The position numbers were made by a program, and so were the translations under genes. From Trachelipus rathkii (Eukaryota; Arthropoda; Malacostraca; Isopoda; Trachelipodidae): DNA of 47,500 nt. Positions 22,410-32,894 of this stretch are shown here, in pieces. The notes under the pieces were generated by a model. It saw only the letters and a list, made by a program, of their open reading frames with translations. It did not search any database and had not been told where the DNA came from. Numbering within the stretch: the stretch's first letter is position 1; every line of letters begins with the position of its first letter. The stretch is from NCBI GenBank assembly GCA_015478945.1, contig JABUQX010078681.1, positions 1 to 47,500 on the forward strand. Reading direction: 5' to 3'.

Positions 22410-23708
22410 TTAGAGCAAATTAATTTTTTGAAAAATATTTATTATCGGTTTCGAAATAGATACTACTCCGCTGTTGCTGTTATTCGCTAAGTGGTGTTCC
22501 CTATATTTTTGCTGAAGCGATTTTGGCATGGACTGAAAAAATATTTTCGATTCCATTCCGAATAGTAAAATATGGGTGCGAAACGACTGCTGCTGCTGCT
22601 GCTGCTTCTCTCGAGGCTCGACGTGATCCCCGACGTTCGTACCAGCGGCATTAGCGGAACTTTCCTCATCGTCGTCGTCGTCGTCGTCGTCGTCGTGCTC
22701 GGCGATGTGAAATAAAATACTTTCGACAGCGAGAGAAAATATTTTTAACATTTGGCAAAAATGAGCGTTGAACGCGATGCATCTCCCACTATCGACGTAC
22801 CTTCGCACGAACGTTCTCTCGTCAGTAAAGTCTAAACAGCCCGATATTCTTTTGAAAAAACTCTCGTTGGAAAAACTTTTTTCGTTGTCGTCGTTGTAAA
22901 GAAACACCGCCTCTACTTTGATTCTACTGTTACTCGAACGTTCCACGGATTCCCAAATGCGATACGGTGAAGAGGAATAAAACGCCCTCGTGGCTGCTTC
23001 GTTTTCTTTTAAATCATCGATGCTGGCGTTCAAGGATTTTTTTGAAAAATATTTTTTTACGATGGAGGGAGCGTATCGAGAACTATTTCTTTTCTTTTCG
23101 ATATTTATCCACACGCAAACCAACCACAGTATTCCGTAAACCGAAGAGAATTTTAAATTGTTCCGAAAAAAGGTACCTTTATCGCCGCACTCGTCTTTCG
23201 AAACGGAGACCTTAGACAGCGACGGCAACGATGATGGTGACAGCGACAGCGACTCGAATAAATCGGAGGAAAATGAAAGTATTGATTGAATCCTCTCTTT
23301 TTCTCCTTTTACCTCTTCTTGGATAAAAGCGATTCTCTGAATCATATACTCGAACGTTAAATTCTTTTCGACGGTCTTGGGTTTCTTCTTCACGTCTTTG
23401 ACGCCAAAGTAATCTTTGATTTTACGTTGCTGGTTCTGTTGTCCCAAAGGCGACGATTTCGCCCCCCGGATCGCGAAATCTTCTTTGTTCCAATGACGTT
23501 TTATCGTAGGCACGAAATTTTTCGCCGTCGGAGTGCTTAGTAAATATTTAATAAATTCAGGCGCCGTTACCTTAACCTCCGTTGCAGGCGTCGTCGTCAC
23601 CGTCGAAGTTATATTCGAAGAGCCGCTATCGCGTAAATCGTCGTCGCCGCATATTAATAAATAAAAATCGCAAATATCTTTTTCGAGGGTCTCGTGGTCG
23701 TCGAACAT
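22410..23708 (-). CDS. 432-aa protein with consensus PIP box (PCNA-binding)
   Basis: Clean ATG-to-TAA frame. The N-terminal 90 residues are acidic then Thr-rich. Residues 94-101 read QRKIKDYF, an exact match to the PCNA-interacting consensus (Q-x-x-I/L/M-x-x-F/Y-F/Y), followed by basic residues (KDVKKKPK) as in many true PIP boxes. A helical, possibly coiled segment follows at about 120-150, then a Ser-rich stretch. A hydrophobic segment (VYGILWLVCVWINI, about 190-203) could be a buried helix. A poly-Asp run of nine lies at about 339-347 and a poly-Gln run of six at about 369-374, coded by GAC and CAG repeats. No catalytic domain is recognised. Binding host or viral sliding clamp at replication sites is inferred from the motif only. 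The start is 20 bp from the divergent ATG of the 147-aa gene. Confidence 0.75.
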   Translation of the reverse strand: MFDDHETLEKDICDFYLLICGDDDLRDSGSSNITSTVTTTPATEVKVTAPEFIKYLLSTPTAKNFVPTIKRHWNKEDFAIRGAKSSPLGQQNQQRKIKDYFGVKDVKKKPKTVEKNLTFEYMIQRIAFIQEEVKGEKERIQSILSFSSDLFESLSLSPSSLPSLSKVSVSKDECGDKGTFFRNNLKFSSVYGILWLVCVWINIEKKRNSSRYAPSIVKKYFSKKSLNASIDDLKENEAATRAFYSSSPYRIWESVERSSNSRIKVEAVFLYNDDNEKSFSNESFFKRISGCLDFTDERTFVRRYVDSGRCIAFNAHFCQMLKIFSLAVESILFHIAEHDDDDDDDDDEESSANAAGTNVGDHVEPREKQQQQQQSFRTHILLFGMESKIFFQSMPKSLQQKYREHHLANNSNSGVVSISKPIINIFQKINLL

Positions 23709-23728
23709 TTTCTTTTAAAAAAACAATA
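23651..23728 (+). promoter_or_regulatory. Shared divergent start region of the 432-aa and 147-aa genes
   Basis: The two start codons are separated by only 20 bp (23709-23728). An AT-rich TATA-like stretch (ATATTAATAAATAAAAAT, 23651-23668) lies about 60-78 bp upstream of the plus-strand ATG but inside the coding start of the minus gene. At least one promoter must therefore overlap the opposite coding region. The TATA assignment is by similarity only. Confidence 0.3.
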
Positions 23729-24172
23729 ATGAATAAGAAGAAGAAGAATAAGAATGGTAATTCAAAGCCAGGACGACGGGATCGAAAATGGAATAGAGAA
23801 GGTCGGCGTTATTTTAAAACCGGGTTTATGGTGAATAATAAACGATATCCCCCCCTTCGATTTCACAAAACACTAAACCCTCCTCCTTCTAAAATTGACA
23901 ATATTTCTGAAATCAATTCGATGAGACGGGCGATTATATTTCAGTACTATTCAGGAAAGCCGGTCGACGACGAGAATACTCTAAACGGTTTCGAAACCTT
24001 AAACGCGATCAACGAAGTAGCGCGGAATAGGAAAACCAACCACGTTTTGCAGTGGGATCCATTAAATAATATTTACTTCCCTACGACCGAAAACATATTT
24101 TCGACTCCCAATGAGAATGAAAGATTACCCGATGAAGATACAATTTTAAACATAATGAAAGGGTCGTATTAA
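23729..24172 (+). CDS. Basic 147-aa virus-like protein
   Basis: The open frame extends left to 23582, but that part lies antisense to the 432-aa gene. The first ATG in the free gap, at 23729, gives a 147-aa protein and is preferred. The N-terminus is strongly basic (MNKKKKNKNG, then GRRDRKWNREGRRYFK) and looks like a nuclear or nucleic-acid binding tail. Residues 41-53 are Pro-rich (YPPLRF, NPPPSK). The C-terminal two thirds are mixed and acidic at the end (NERLPDEDTILNIM). It is the only plus-strand gene of the block, divergent from the 432-aa gene and convergent with the 154-aa gene. Not recognised. Confidence 0.7.
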   Translation: MNKKKKNKNGNSKPGRRDRKWNREGRRYFKTGFMVNNKRYPPLRFHKTLNPPPSKIDNISEINSMRRAIIFQYYSGKPVDDENTLNGFETLNAINEVARNRKTNHVLQWDPLNNIYFPTTENIFSTPNENERLPDEDTILNIMKGSY

Positions 24173-24179
24173 AGATGTA

Positions 24180-24185
24180 AATAAA
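24180..24185 (+). terminator. Poly(A) signal for the 147-aa gene
   Basis: AATAAA 7 bp after the TAA stop of the 147-aa gene. Confidence 0.55.
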
Positions 24186-24233
24186 AGGTACGTGTCAATT
24201 ACCAACGTTTTATTGCTAACAAAGAAGAAAAAA

Positions 24234-24265
24234 TAATAATAATAATAATAACAATAATATTTATT
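24234..24265. repeat. (AAT)n microsatellite and opposite poly(A) signal
   Basis: Short AAT tract between two convergent genes. TTTATT at 24259-24264 gives an AATAAA on the minus strand about 50 bp past the stop of the 154-aa gene. Confidence 0.7.
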
Positions 24266-24316
24266 TACATATTGATATTTAAATAATTGAACATTTTTTT
24301 TAATAATAAAAAACGA

Positions 24317-24781
24317 TTAATTTTTGTCGCTTTTTTTATTTTCCAAAATGGCGCTAAAAGACGAAACGGGACACGTTAATGTCGAAGACATCTGCGTAGG
24401 CGACGACGACGACGACGATGACGACGATCCGTAGAAGGTTTTGTTTATCGATTGGCTGATATTTTGCTTCAGTTGTACAAAACTTTCGTCGTCTAGAGAA
24501 AATTTTGAAGTTTCGTGCCGAAACACTTTGTAATTTTCAGTATTGAATTTGTACGATTCTACAATTGGTATGTTTTCTAAAAAGCTTTTAGTGCAAGCGT
24601 TTAAAAATATCGTTATTGACTCATCGCATATATCTCGGTCGTGTTGCGACGCTTTTATCAAGAATTTGTTCAAAATTCCGAAAAGTGGATTGCCGAAATA
24701 AGGAGGAGGGATTTCCGGTTTTACGCGGCCGCTGCATTCGCTGCCGACGTCTCCCATTGAAATTAAAGAGATTTCGTTCAT
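24317..24781 (-). CDS. 154-aa protein with PPxY motif and poly-Ser tail
   Basis: Clean ATG-to-TAA frame. Residues 25-28 are PPPY, which fits the PPxY motif bound by WW domains of NEDD4-type ubiquitin ligases and used as a late domain by several enveloped viruses. Residues 30-115 are mixed helical with Asp, Phe and Asn. A poly-Ser run of nine at 119-127, coded by TCG/TCA repeats, precedes a Ser/Thr/Pro-rich tail that ends basic (ENKKSDKN). No signal peptide. Convergent with the 147-aa gene and 122 bp downstream of the histone-fold gene. The PPxY role is inference from a four-residue motif. Not recognised. Confidence 0.7.
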   Translation of the reverse strand: MNEISLISMGDVGSECSGRVKPEIPPPYFGNPLFGILNKFLIKASQHDRDICDESITIFLNACTKSFLENIPIVESYKFNTENYKVFRHETSKFSLDDESFVQLKQNISQSINKTFYGSSSSSSSSSPTQMSSTLTCPVSSFSAILENKKSDKN

Positions 24782-24903
24782 TCGTTGGTCGCGGTCTTTC
24801 GGTAAAAGTCGTCAATCGTCGCGTTGCGTCGTGAAAGTGTCGATTGTCGTCTTTCGTCTTCTTTAGTTCTTTTTCTTCTTCTTATTCCGTCTTTCTTACT
24901 TTT

Positions 24904-25197
24904 TTAGTTTTTACGGTTAATACACCATATCAATTTCTCCACGGTCTGTTCTTCCAGTTTCTGAAATCCGTTAATTACGTCTTCTTCGTTAATTGTTTTT
25001 CTTTTCCTCTGTTTCGTATTTATAGCCGATGATTGTATAGCTTTTTCCGTAAAAGTTAGTAAATAATCCTTTAACTCATCTCTCGCCTTCTTACTGATTC
25101 GTCTAATGCCAGATTTATGTACTATTCTCCTAAGGGCCGAAACGGTGATTAATGGTGGTGGTAGTGACGGATCCCTCGGTTTTCTGGGTTTCGCCAT
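24904..25197 (-). CDS. Histone-fold protein, H4-like, single domain (97 aa)
   Basis: ATG-to-TAA frame of 97 codons. A short basic, Pro-rich tail (residues 1-15, AKPRKPRDP then PPP) is followed by one histone fold. Residues 17-35 (ITVSALRRIVHKSGIRRIS) parallel histone H4 in spacing, including the Gly-x-x-Arg-Ile-Ser loop that places a minor-groove Arg. A long helix (about 36-59) follows. RKRKTINEEDV (64-74) parallels the H4 loop-2 motif with its Lys-Thr and Asp-Val. The C-terminus carries an extra helix (VEKLIWCINRK) instead of the H4 tail, and the acetylatable Gly-Lys repeats of the H4 N-tail are absent. That extra helix and the RKTIN motif also occur in NF-YB, Dr1 and POLE3 type folds, so those are alternatives. 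Unlike host H4, which is almost invariant, this copy is highly divergent; its neighbours are virus-like. It probably packs or marks viral DNA, or interferes with host chromatin; this is inference. Confidence 0.85.
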   Translation of the reverse strand: MAKPRKPRDPSLPPPLITVSALRRIVHKSGIRRISKKARDELKDYLLTFTEKAIQSSAINTKQRKRKTINEEDVINGFQKLEEQTVEKLIWCINRKN

Positions 25198-25199
25198 TT

Positions 25200-28100
25200 T
25201 TTAGAAATATGGACTATCCGTATTTATTATTATTCTTTTTATTAAATAATTAATATATTTCTAATAATAATAAATAAATATGAATACCCTTATTCTGCCT
25301 AAGATTCTATTAAGGTTCGTAAAATAAATTATTATTAAGTTGAAACAAAAAAATAGCATACATTATTATTAATTATAGTTATTTTTTTAGGGTGGAGAGT
25401 TATATCCTATTTATTTTTCGAGAGGTAATAGCTGACATTAGCAAGAATAGTTCAAAAATCCAGGTGGTCAAAATTTCTATCCGTTTATAAACTCAGGATT
25501 ATTATTAAATCTTTCATCGAATTGTGTTGAAGGCTCCTTATTCAATATCTCACTCGACCGCATCGAAATGAGGACGCATCATTATCTATTTATAGCGCTA
25601 GTTATCGTAACTTAGTTGGCTTCAGCGTCACGATAAATTCATGGCGTTCGGCGATGTTTTTTGGTTATACATTATGAATCGTTCGAATAAATAGGGGCCT
25701 TTGTAAGTATTTCAAGCGCGTGTGAATCTAGATCGTTGTAGATTTCATAATTATTTTGAATAATTACGTCTATGTAATACCTCCGAGTTACTATGCTGAA
25801 TTATCGCGAGCAGGGTGCGGTCATGATAGAGAAAATACATCCTAGTCGCCCTTTCGAGGTCGTTCAGGTAGGTCCGTTCTTTATTTAGCATACTAGCTCG
25901 GACGGTTTAGTGACCACTCCTTTGTGCTTTTCGGAATATGTAATGGGGATACGGTCGGCTCAGTCCGGACTGGAATACTGTCAGTAGATTCACGTGCCCC
26001 GGTAATTTATTAGATCAGGTAGGTACGAGAGTTGTAAAAGGTGGTAATGGTATTCGGTCGTCTCCTGGTTTCGGAGAAACCGATGCGACAGAAAATTATA
26101 CCTATTAAGGAGTATTTGCGCTTTTACATCTAGCCAGCAGAAGCTTAGTTCAATACCTTAGAATTAAGACAAGGTACAACTGGTTTTTTTGTGGCGCGGC
26201 TTTCTAAAAATTTCATTTTCTACGTCCTGCCGCGCGCCAAGGCACAGATACGCGGGTGGTGTGATAGAGACCACAGAAACTCTTGTGGGTTTTCAGATAG
26301 AGTCTTGGCGAAGAAAAGTACGATAATCGTGTGAGGAGAAATGGGGTAAATGAAAGTTCATTCAGTCATTGAATCAGTCGATCGTCAAGTACGATCCCTT
26401 AGGGGCGTCGTCTGTCGATCATCGCATGACGATAAAATACCATACAGGATGAACTTGATTATAACCAACCGGAACGGAATCAGAGCTACTCCTGGACGAA
26501 AACTAGCGAAGAAATATTACGAGATTAAATTTCTTTTGTGGTATAGTGAAACGAAGGTGCTCAAAGTCACGTTGGAAGCCGCAGAAATATATGCGTTTTC
26601 GTCCCATTTATTAAGTTAGTGACTCGGTTGGTTGCCGACGCCACGGCCTTGGCGGCGAAGTTCGTGGTCATCGACGTCGACAGCGATGCATCTCGCTGCT
26701 AGTTTGCCAGTCGTTCCGAGCGAGAAACCTTGCGTTTAAGAAACGCAAGTTGTGTTCGACCCATAAAATTTCCGGACAATCGTAGGGATTGTAAGAAAGA
26801 AGTCCGAACAATTCGTAACCGGTTAATTTTATTAACTCACTAACCAGGAATATTCTGTTCTAGACATAATTTAACTCGCAGAAGTTTCTTTAGCTACGAC
26901 AGATAATATTTTTATTAATCGGCGGAATGAGTAATAAACCTGCGTTGTCCGGACGTCATTTGTATTTGAGGAGCGGTGGCGGCAGCCGTTGGACCCTCAA
27001 TTTTGATAAACCCTTTTGACCGCTGATTCGAGATCAATTTAAATGAAAGTGTTCTATGCCGTGGGTCAGTAGGAAACCACGGAGGTTTAATGTTTCCATC
27101 AGGATCAAACCTGTTGATGAGTGAACTAAAGTTGGCATAACAACCTAAGACGAATAGAGCGCAGTGAAATGATAACAATCGTCCGAATTATTGATTATTA
27201 TCATTCCGTAAGCTAAGGCGATGACGTGAAATTTTATTTATAACTCAGAAAGAGTGACTCAAGGGTATTTCATCTCGGCTCAAGATTCTCGTCGATCAAT
27301 AACAACAGTAATTTAAAATTTAACGTATAAATTTCTATACGACGAGTAACGAAAGTACGCGCCTATTTACTTATTAACGTAATTAAATATCCTGTATTAA
27401 CGTTCGAAGAGTAATCAGTTATTGACCAAATATAATCTTACGTAATTAAATAAATGAATTATCTATTTTCGAGATTTCCTCTTCCGGTTATCGATTTTTT
27501 AACACGTAATCTAGATTTTATATTACTGAAGGTTAGTAATTAGGATCAGGTTCGTAATAACTCCAACAGCCACTGACTCGAGAATCAGGGTACTAAATTT
27601 ACTAGTTTGCAATATATATAAAACAGTTTAATAGTAAGAGTATTGTGTTCCAAATCTGGCATTTCATACGTCAGAGGTGGGAAAAACCCACGAAGAACGT
27701 GCGCCTTCTCGGATGATTACTTTATTTAGAATTAATTCATAGTAAACAGATTTCGTAGGAATAGAAGGCTTGAGCGCGTTCTCATATTACGTATTTAGCC
27801 AGCCGTAGCTTGAGAAATGATGAGCGAACCTTTTATAACACGAGCTTACACGTCGGGCCAGTGTCGAAGTAGTATCATACTAAGGATAATGTTCCTTGAG
27901 ACGAGATAGGTTTTGAGAGAATAATAGCTAATCGCTTAATTGTGTACGATCACCTATTTTGTATTTTTTGGGCGGTCAATCTGCCGGATTATATATATAT
28001 TAGGGTCGATTTTATATCATTCATAGGATTTCATATTTTTTTTCTTATATAAATAGTATAAATTGACCTAGAAATTTTGCAGAATAACCCTATAATATAC

Positions 28101-28494
28101 TTTATTTATAGGGCTTAAATATCACCTTCTTATTTATTAGGACCAATTTTAAATGATTTAAAAATTATAATAATAAAATTAGGAAATAAAGATAATTTTC
28201 AAATTTATGTAAGTTATATATAAACTAAATAAGTTGGCGTATATGTATATATAATAGTGAGACTATTTATATCCGTTAGTTTATTATCAATTATCATATA
28301 TGACTATATTATCTAAGTTCTTATATCCGTAGCTCAGGTGCATGAGTGGAGGGCGAAAAAAACCTTTTACTACATACATATAATAGTATTATACTTTACG
28401 TGAATGGTTAGGTTATGTTTTAATGATAAAACTATCAACAATCATATACCATAAACTCACCATATCGTGTATGAAATAATATGAGTGATATGAA
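25200..28494. other. No supportable gene
   Basis: AT-rich leader (25200-25420) upstream of the histone-fold gene, then mixed sequence. The frames at 26350-26619 (plus, 89 codons) and 26915-27178 (minus, 87 codons) are somewhat protein-like, and a short alanine/valine-rich plus-strand frame ends near 26700. None has a recognisable motif; they may be decayed pieces. A perfect stem-loop (9-bp stem, 3-nt loop) lies at 26729-26749. Confidence 0.4.
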
Positions 28495-28735
28495 TTAATA
28501 ATATATAAATATATTAATATATACTATATATATAATATATAACTTATATATATATATATATATACTATAATATATAATATATATTACTTGTTATTAATAT
28601 ATATATATTTATATATTAATATATATATTATATATTAATATATATAATAATATATATACTAATTAATATTAAATTTATTAATTATATTTATACTTATTTT
28701 ATAATTAAAATTTATATTTATTATAATTATAAATA
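28495..28735. repeat. (TA)n / ATT-rich block
   Basis: Dense TA and TTA tracts directly upstream of the 79-aa ORF. Confidence 0.85.
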
Positions 28736-28838
28736 TAATTTTACAGTTTCCCTTCTAACACCTAAGTTGCGTTGGATGCTTCGATATTAAGTCACCGGCA
28801 TCTACGAAAAACGCGCGGACCAAACCTCGTCTCTAATT

Positions 28839-29078
28839 ATGAAATTCGATTGGAATCCGCACGAGGATAAGATTCCACCGATGACGAAGAATGGCACGAT
28901 TGTATACCCGAGGAATATAATTTTAAAAATAATTCGGCAGACCAAGGGGGAATTGGAAAGAATCTGCAACAACTTTTATAAGCACTACAAAATCGATATT
29001 CCATACGAGATGCTCGAGAATTTCGATCCTTCGCTCTGGGTTCTCGGTTTACCTAACAGCGACGACCACCCTAACTAG
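28839..29078 (+). CDS. 79-aa ORF, protein-like, isolated
   Basis: ATG start and TAG stop. The sequence is well balanced and protein-like: Trp and His at the start (FDWNPHEDKIPPMTKNG), a basic helix (RNIILKIIRQTKGELERICN), then an acidic C-terminus (FDPSLWVLGLPNSDDHPN). Codon use, with many GAC, CCG, ACG and GAG, resembles the virus-like genes rather than its AT-rich upstream flank. It stands alone; 29,079-32,735 has no other good frame. It may be a complete small gene or an exon of something broken. Not recognised. Confidence 0.45.
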   Translation: MKFDWNPHEDKIPPMTKNGTIVYPRNIILKIIRQTKGELERICNNFYKHYKIDIPYEMLENFDPSLWVLGLPNSDDHPN

Positions 29079-32000
29079 TCCTGCAAAACGTTATTAGAAT
29101 CTAGACGTAATGAACTCAGTTATTCAATAATTCTTCAATTCTCTATCATGGATTGTGCTAGTATTCTCTTGATTATAGATACAATATTAGACAAATAGGT
29201 GCGCTAATTATAGTCGAATCGAGAATGTAGGCAGAATGCGACTTCTGTAGGAGAAGCTCGGGCTTTATGCTTTTGTCCTGAGGAATTGCGATCAGAACTG
29301 CACAATTCCGGCCAATATAGCGAGGATTCATAGTGATAGTTTATAGTGTTAATTACACGGAACCCGTGTGAGCAAAGGACGACTATAAAGAATTAAGATT
29401 GACACAAGATTAACCTATCTTTCTATCAAACGCTTACGTGGTCTTCGGATTATAAGGTTTAGTGTCCCTCAAACATTAGTTCTGCAGGATGCCCTCGCGG
29501 AGCGCTAACGGTAGCAAAGATTAGATGCGAAGGATGAGCACACCAGTTGGACGACGACACAACACTTGAAGAGAAAGTCCGATTATGTATCTGTATATTA
29601 TCATTTAAAATATCATGCGTTCCTTGTAACGAAGCGGGGCGTATAAAATGATGGATAATTCACAGCCGATACGGCTAATATTACCTAAGTCAACATACTC
29701 AATATCAGTTACTTTTTAATCATTAAAAGGGTAAAAAAAATTAAAAATAGCCAAGTCGACAACTATTTATTCCTGTCGAGACCAACGTAAAAGGTAATGT
29801 CCTTGAGACAAGGTTAAAAATTTGATCAGCATGCCCGAGGTGCATATGATTGGGCCTTCACACTCAAACATCGACGACTTGTATTACATTAAATCTGATT
29901 AAGTGACGCAATATAACAAAGTCGACGAGGCGACCTGAATACTTCCATAGTCAGCATAAGTCACGATTGTGTCCAGTGAATATGTCTCGAGTTAACCTGT
30001 CGTCTTACCAGCTAAATATTAGACTATAAATTGGGACATTTGTCCATCTACAAAAAAAAACAGGGTGAAGAATTTCGAAATCCTACCAGAAGACTAATTG
30101 ATCTCCTGGAGACAATCTCCTCTCTACTGATATGAGGTCCCGCGTCTTCGGACAAGCATCTCGAGAGTATACTCTCATGATTTGAGGGATAAGAGCGACG
30201 TATTGGGAAGCTTAAATGAACATTTCAATTCGTGTAAAATATCAGTATATTTTAATCGGATAAGTGAATATGAGTACAAATTATTATTTATTCTTTTATC
30301 TGGTGTGGTGCCGGTAACTTTACTACTATATGTCTTCGAGATAAAAATTTTCCAGAGAGAAATAAATCTAGCATTTCGCTTTATAAGTAATTACCCAGTG
30401 TACTTAAAGTAAACCAGAGACCACGATTAATTAATCTTTTTTCGTATAAGTATTTAATATAATATCAATTTTTTAAATTATTCGTTAGCTTGGTTCACCA
30501 AGAAAGTTAATTTCATAACCACACCCTTGATGCCTATTGCGTTTATTAGCCAGGTTAATTTCCCCTCGCAGGGCAAAACATTTCCCGGTTAAATATTTTC
30601 AAACGGGACGTTTCCCTCAGAGATTCCATCCCGAAATGAGCGACCATAACAACAAAAACATCAAAAGGAGCGGCAGAGAAGAGCCAGATATGGTTGGGAG
30701 ATCCATTTCTCAGAGACGACCACATAATCATAACCTTGAGCAAGCGTGTTATATCATGCCGCACCTGCGGAGTGGAATAATAACCCTAAAAGTTGGTTAC
30801 AAGGGAAATAATTTATGAACTTATTCCTTGTTATCAGAATGCCGGGATGAGATGAAGGACGTCGATATCGGTGAATAAAAACGTTATCATAAATAAAGTT
30901 ATAGTTTGGTGGTAAAATCACCGTGTCATGAAAATAGCGTCGGCACCGAGGAGCGAGAAAGGGAGCTGATTATATAGCGCTGTATCATATTTAAGTTTGA
31001 GGACCACGGAGGTTTCTCTCGTCCACCAGCCCCGATCTTCTCATTACCAGAAGGAATAAAGCAGTAATTTGGACGATTTTATTGATAATTGGTAGATTTG
31101 CACACGATATTGCAGAGTGCTCCGCATGATGAAAAAATGATCGACTGGGCAAGACCAGCAATGAAGATAAAGTGATGATGAAGCATCAGAATAAAACATT
31201 GATGGATTAGCTGAAATGATCAATGATGAAATAGTATGAAGATGAAAGATGAGATGTAATGCAGATGAAGATGAATTGTAATAATTTGAAATGTAAGTAG
31301 AGATGATATGATGAGAGCGATTTTCGAGTGCGTATAAGAGACGAAACCACGCACCAGGTCACTAAGGGATGGACATCATAAGAGGTGAGGGGAAGTTGGA
31401 GTGGTTTATTGGACAGACACAGGTGACAGTCGAGACGAAGTGTATGCCGGAGTCCACCGTGGTTACAGACAATACGTATTTAGATAACAGACTATCTGTG
31501 GTTTACGTAATCATAGCTATATAAAAATCATATTTATCAATTAAATTTAATACTTTATTAAGTACAGAATGAGAGTTGAAGAAAAATGTATAATACTATT
31601 ATAAAAACTAACTACATCAAGATAACGTGAACTAAGTATTGTATGTCAGTCTAGCGGGGTGCGTTATAATTACTATGAATTTAAATTATTATTAGTTAAA
31701 CGCAGAAACTATTTGGAAAAATATTGGGTCTGGTGTTCCGATTCACTATACACATAAACCTCCTTACCTCTGGCTTCTCATGATACAATTTTTTTGTGTT
31801 AATATTGTCTCGTTTTTCATAAAGAACTCACGCATTAGTGTGGATATTATTTTACTTTTAACATATATAACCACTTTTTATATATAAATTAAGAACACAC
31901 ATCTTCTTTATCCTTCAGCCAGATCATTTTTTTATTATATTTAAATCATTTAATTATCCGTTATATTAATTAACGCAATATGAATGAAATATAAACAAAA

Positions 32001-32735
32001 TGACAAATACTTTATATCTAGAGCAACTGACTACCGCCAAGAAAATAATTGCATCGGGGGCGCCGGTCTAGAACACCCTCAGCATCCCGATTTGTAATGA
32101 TAGACCAAATTAGGTACTTGGTAACGGTGGATCGGGGACCATAAGGCTGATAATAAGAATGAGGAACCGTCCGCGAACGCTCGCAGATGGTTTTAATTTA
32201 TTGGTCCACCCATACATATTATTCCCGAACCGTTTGGGTGGTATTTTAGATAAACTCTTATATAGGCGTGTTTGGCCAGCTACTCTCTCACTACGTGGTA
32301 CGGACGACCACGTCTATCGAGCGGATATGTAGGGTTCCTTCCCATTTTAAAAGGGTATAATTATAAATAAGAGGAACATAAGCCTAAATTATAATCGGTC
32401 GAAGAATAAAGTTGTACATAATATCTGATCAGGTTAAAAAATGTTCGAGGAAATTTTTTTGCCACACGGGTCGAGGTGTTTATCTAATGAAGAGAATTTT
32501 TTGGGTACACCCGAGCTATTTTCGAGAGTAATTAAGATATAGCACTTAGTCGAAAAAGCTAGTTTGCCTAAACGAGAAACTTTCATGACGATTCTTATTA
32601 GCGTAAATAAAGGAAGCCATCATGAAGTAAGCCGCCGTAAAAAACAAGGGCCCTAGAAGAGCGTACATTGGTAATTCTAAAGTTAGAAGAGAAATTGCTC
32701 TTCAAGTAGATACATAAATATCTTGGACGGAGTAA
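29079..32735. other. No supportable gene; degenerate GATGAA tract
   Basis: Plus strand is purine-rich from about 29,200 to 31,450. Frames of 60-93 codons (30182-30412, 30537-30818 and its antisense) show no motif. 31131-31312 is a degenerate ATGA/GATGAA-type repeat. Sequence becomes AT-rich after 31,500. I see nothing else. Confidence 0.45.
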
Positions 32736-32887
32736 TTTTTTTTTTTTTTTTTTTATTATTTTAATAATTTTGATTTAGGGGAAGGTGGACCCGATCCCCC
32801 AAAGCTAGAAAGATGTGAGTTCGAACATGGGTGGATGTGCTCCTCACTCCCTAAAACGAGCGGGCCTGGTCAACCCCGCCCGACGCC
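32736..32887 (-). repeat. Possible SINE-like retroposon tail
   Basis: Nineteen T residues (32736-32754, a poly(A) tail on the minus strand) are followed by about 130 bp of GC-richer sequence, sharply different from the AT-rich flanks. It contains GTTCGAAC (32819-32826), the core of a tRNA-type B box on the minus strand. A loose A-box-like stretch lies at about 32865-32878. The layout fits a tRNA-derived SINE on the minus strand. Target duplications are not clear. Confidence 0.3.
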
Positions 32888-32894
32888 TATAATT

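Noticed and set aside
22967..23215. Plus-strand basic frame inside the 432-aa gene
   Set aside because: Antisense shadow; Arg/Lys bias comes from the opposite Ser/Glu codons.
32736..32887. Functional tRNA gene
   Set aside because: A B-box-like core is present, but no cloverleaf can be folded and a poly(A)-type tail follows; SINE-like at best.
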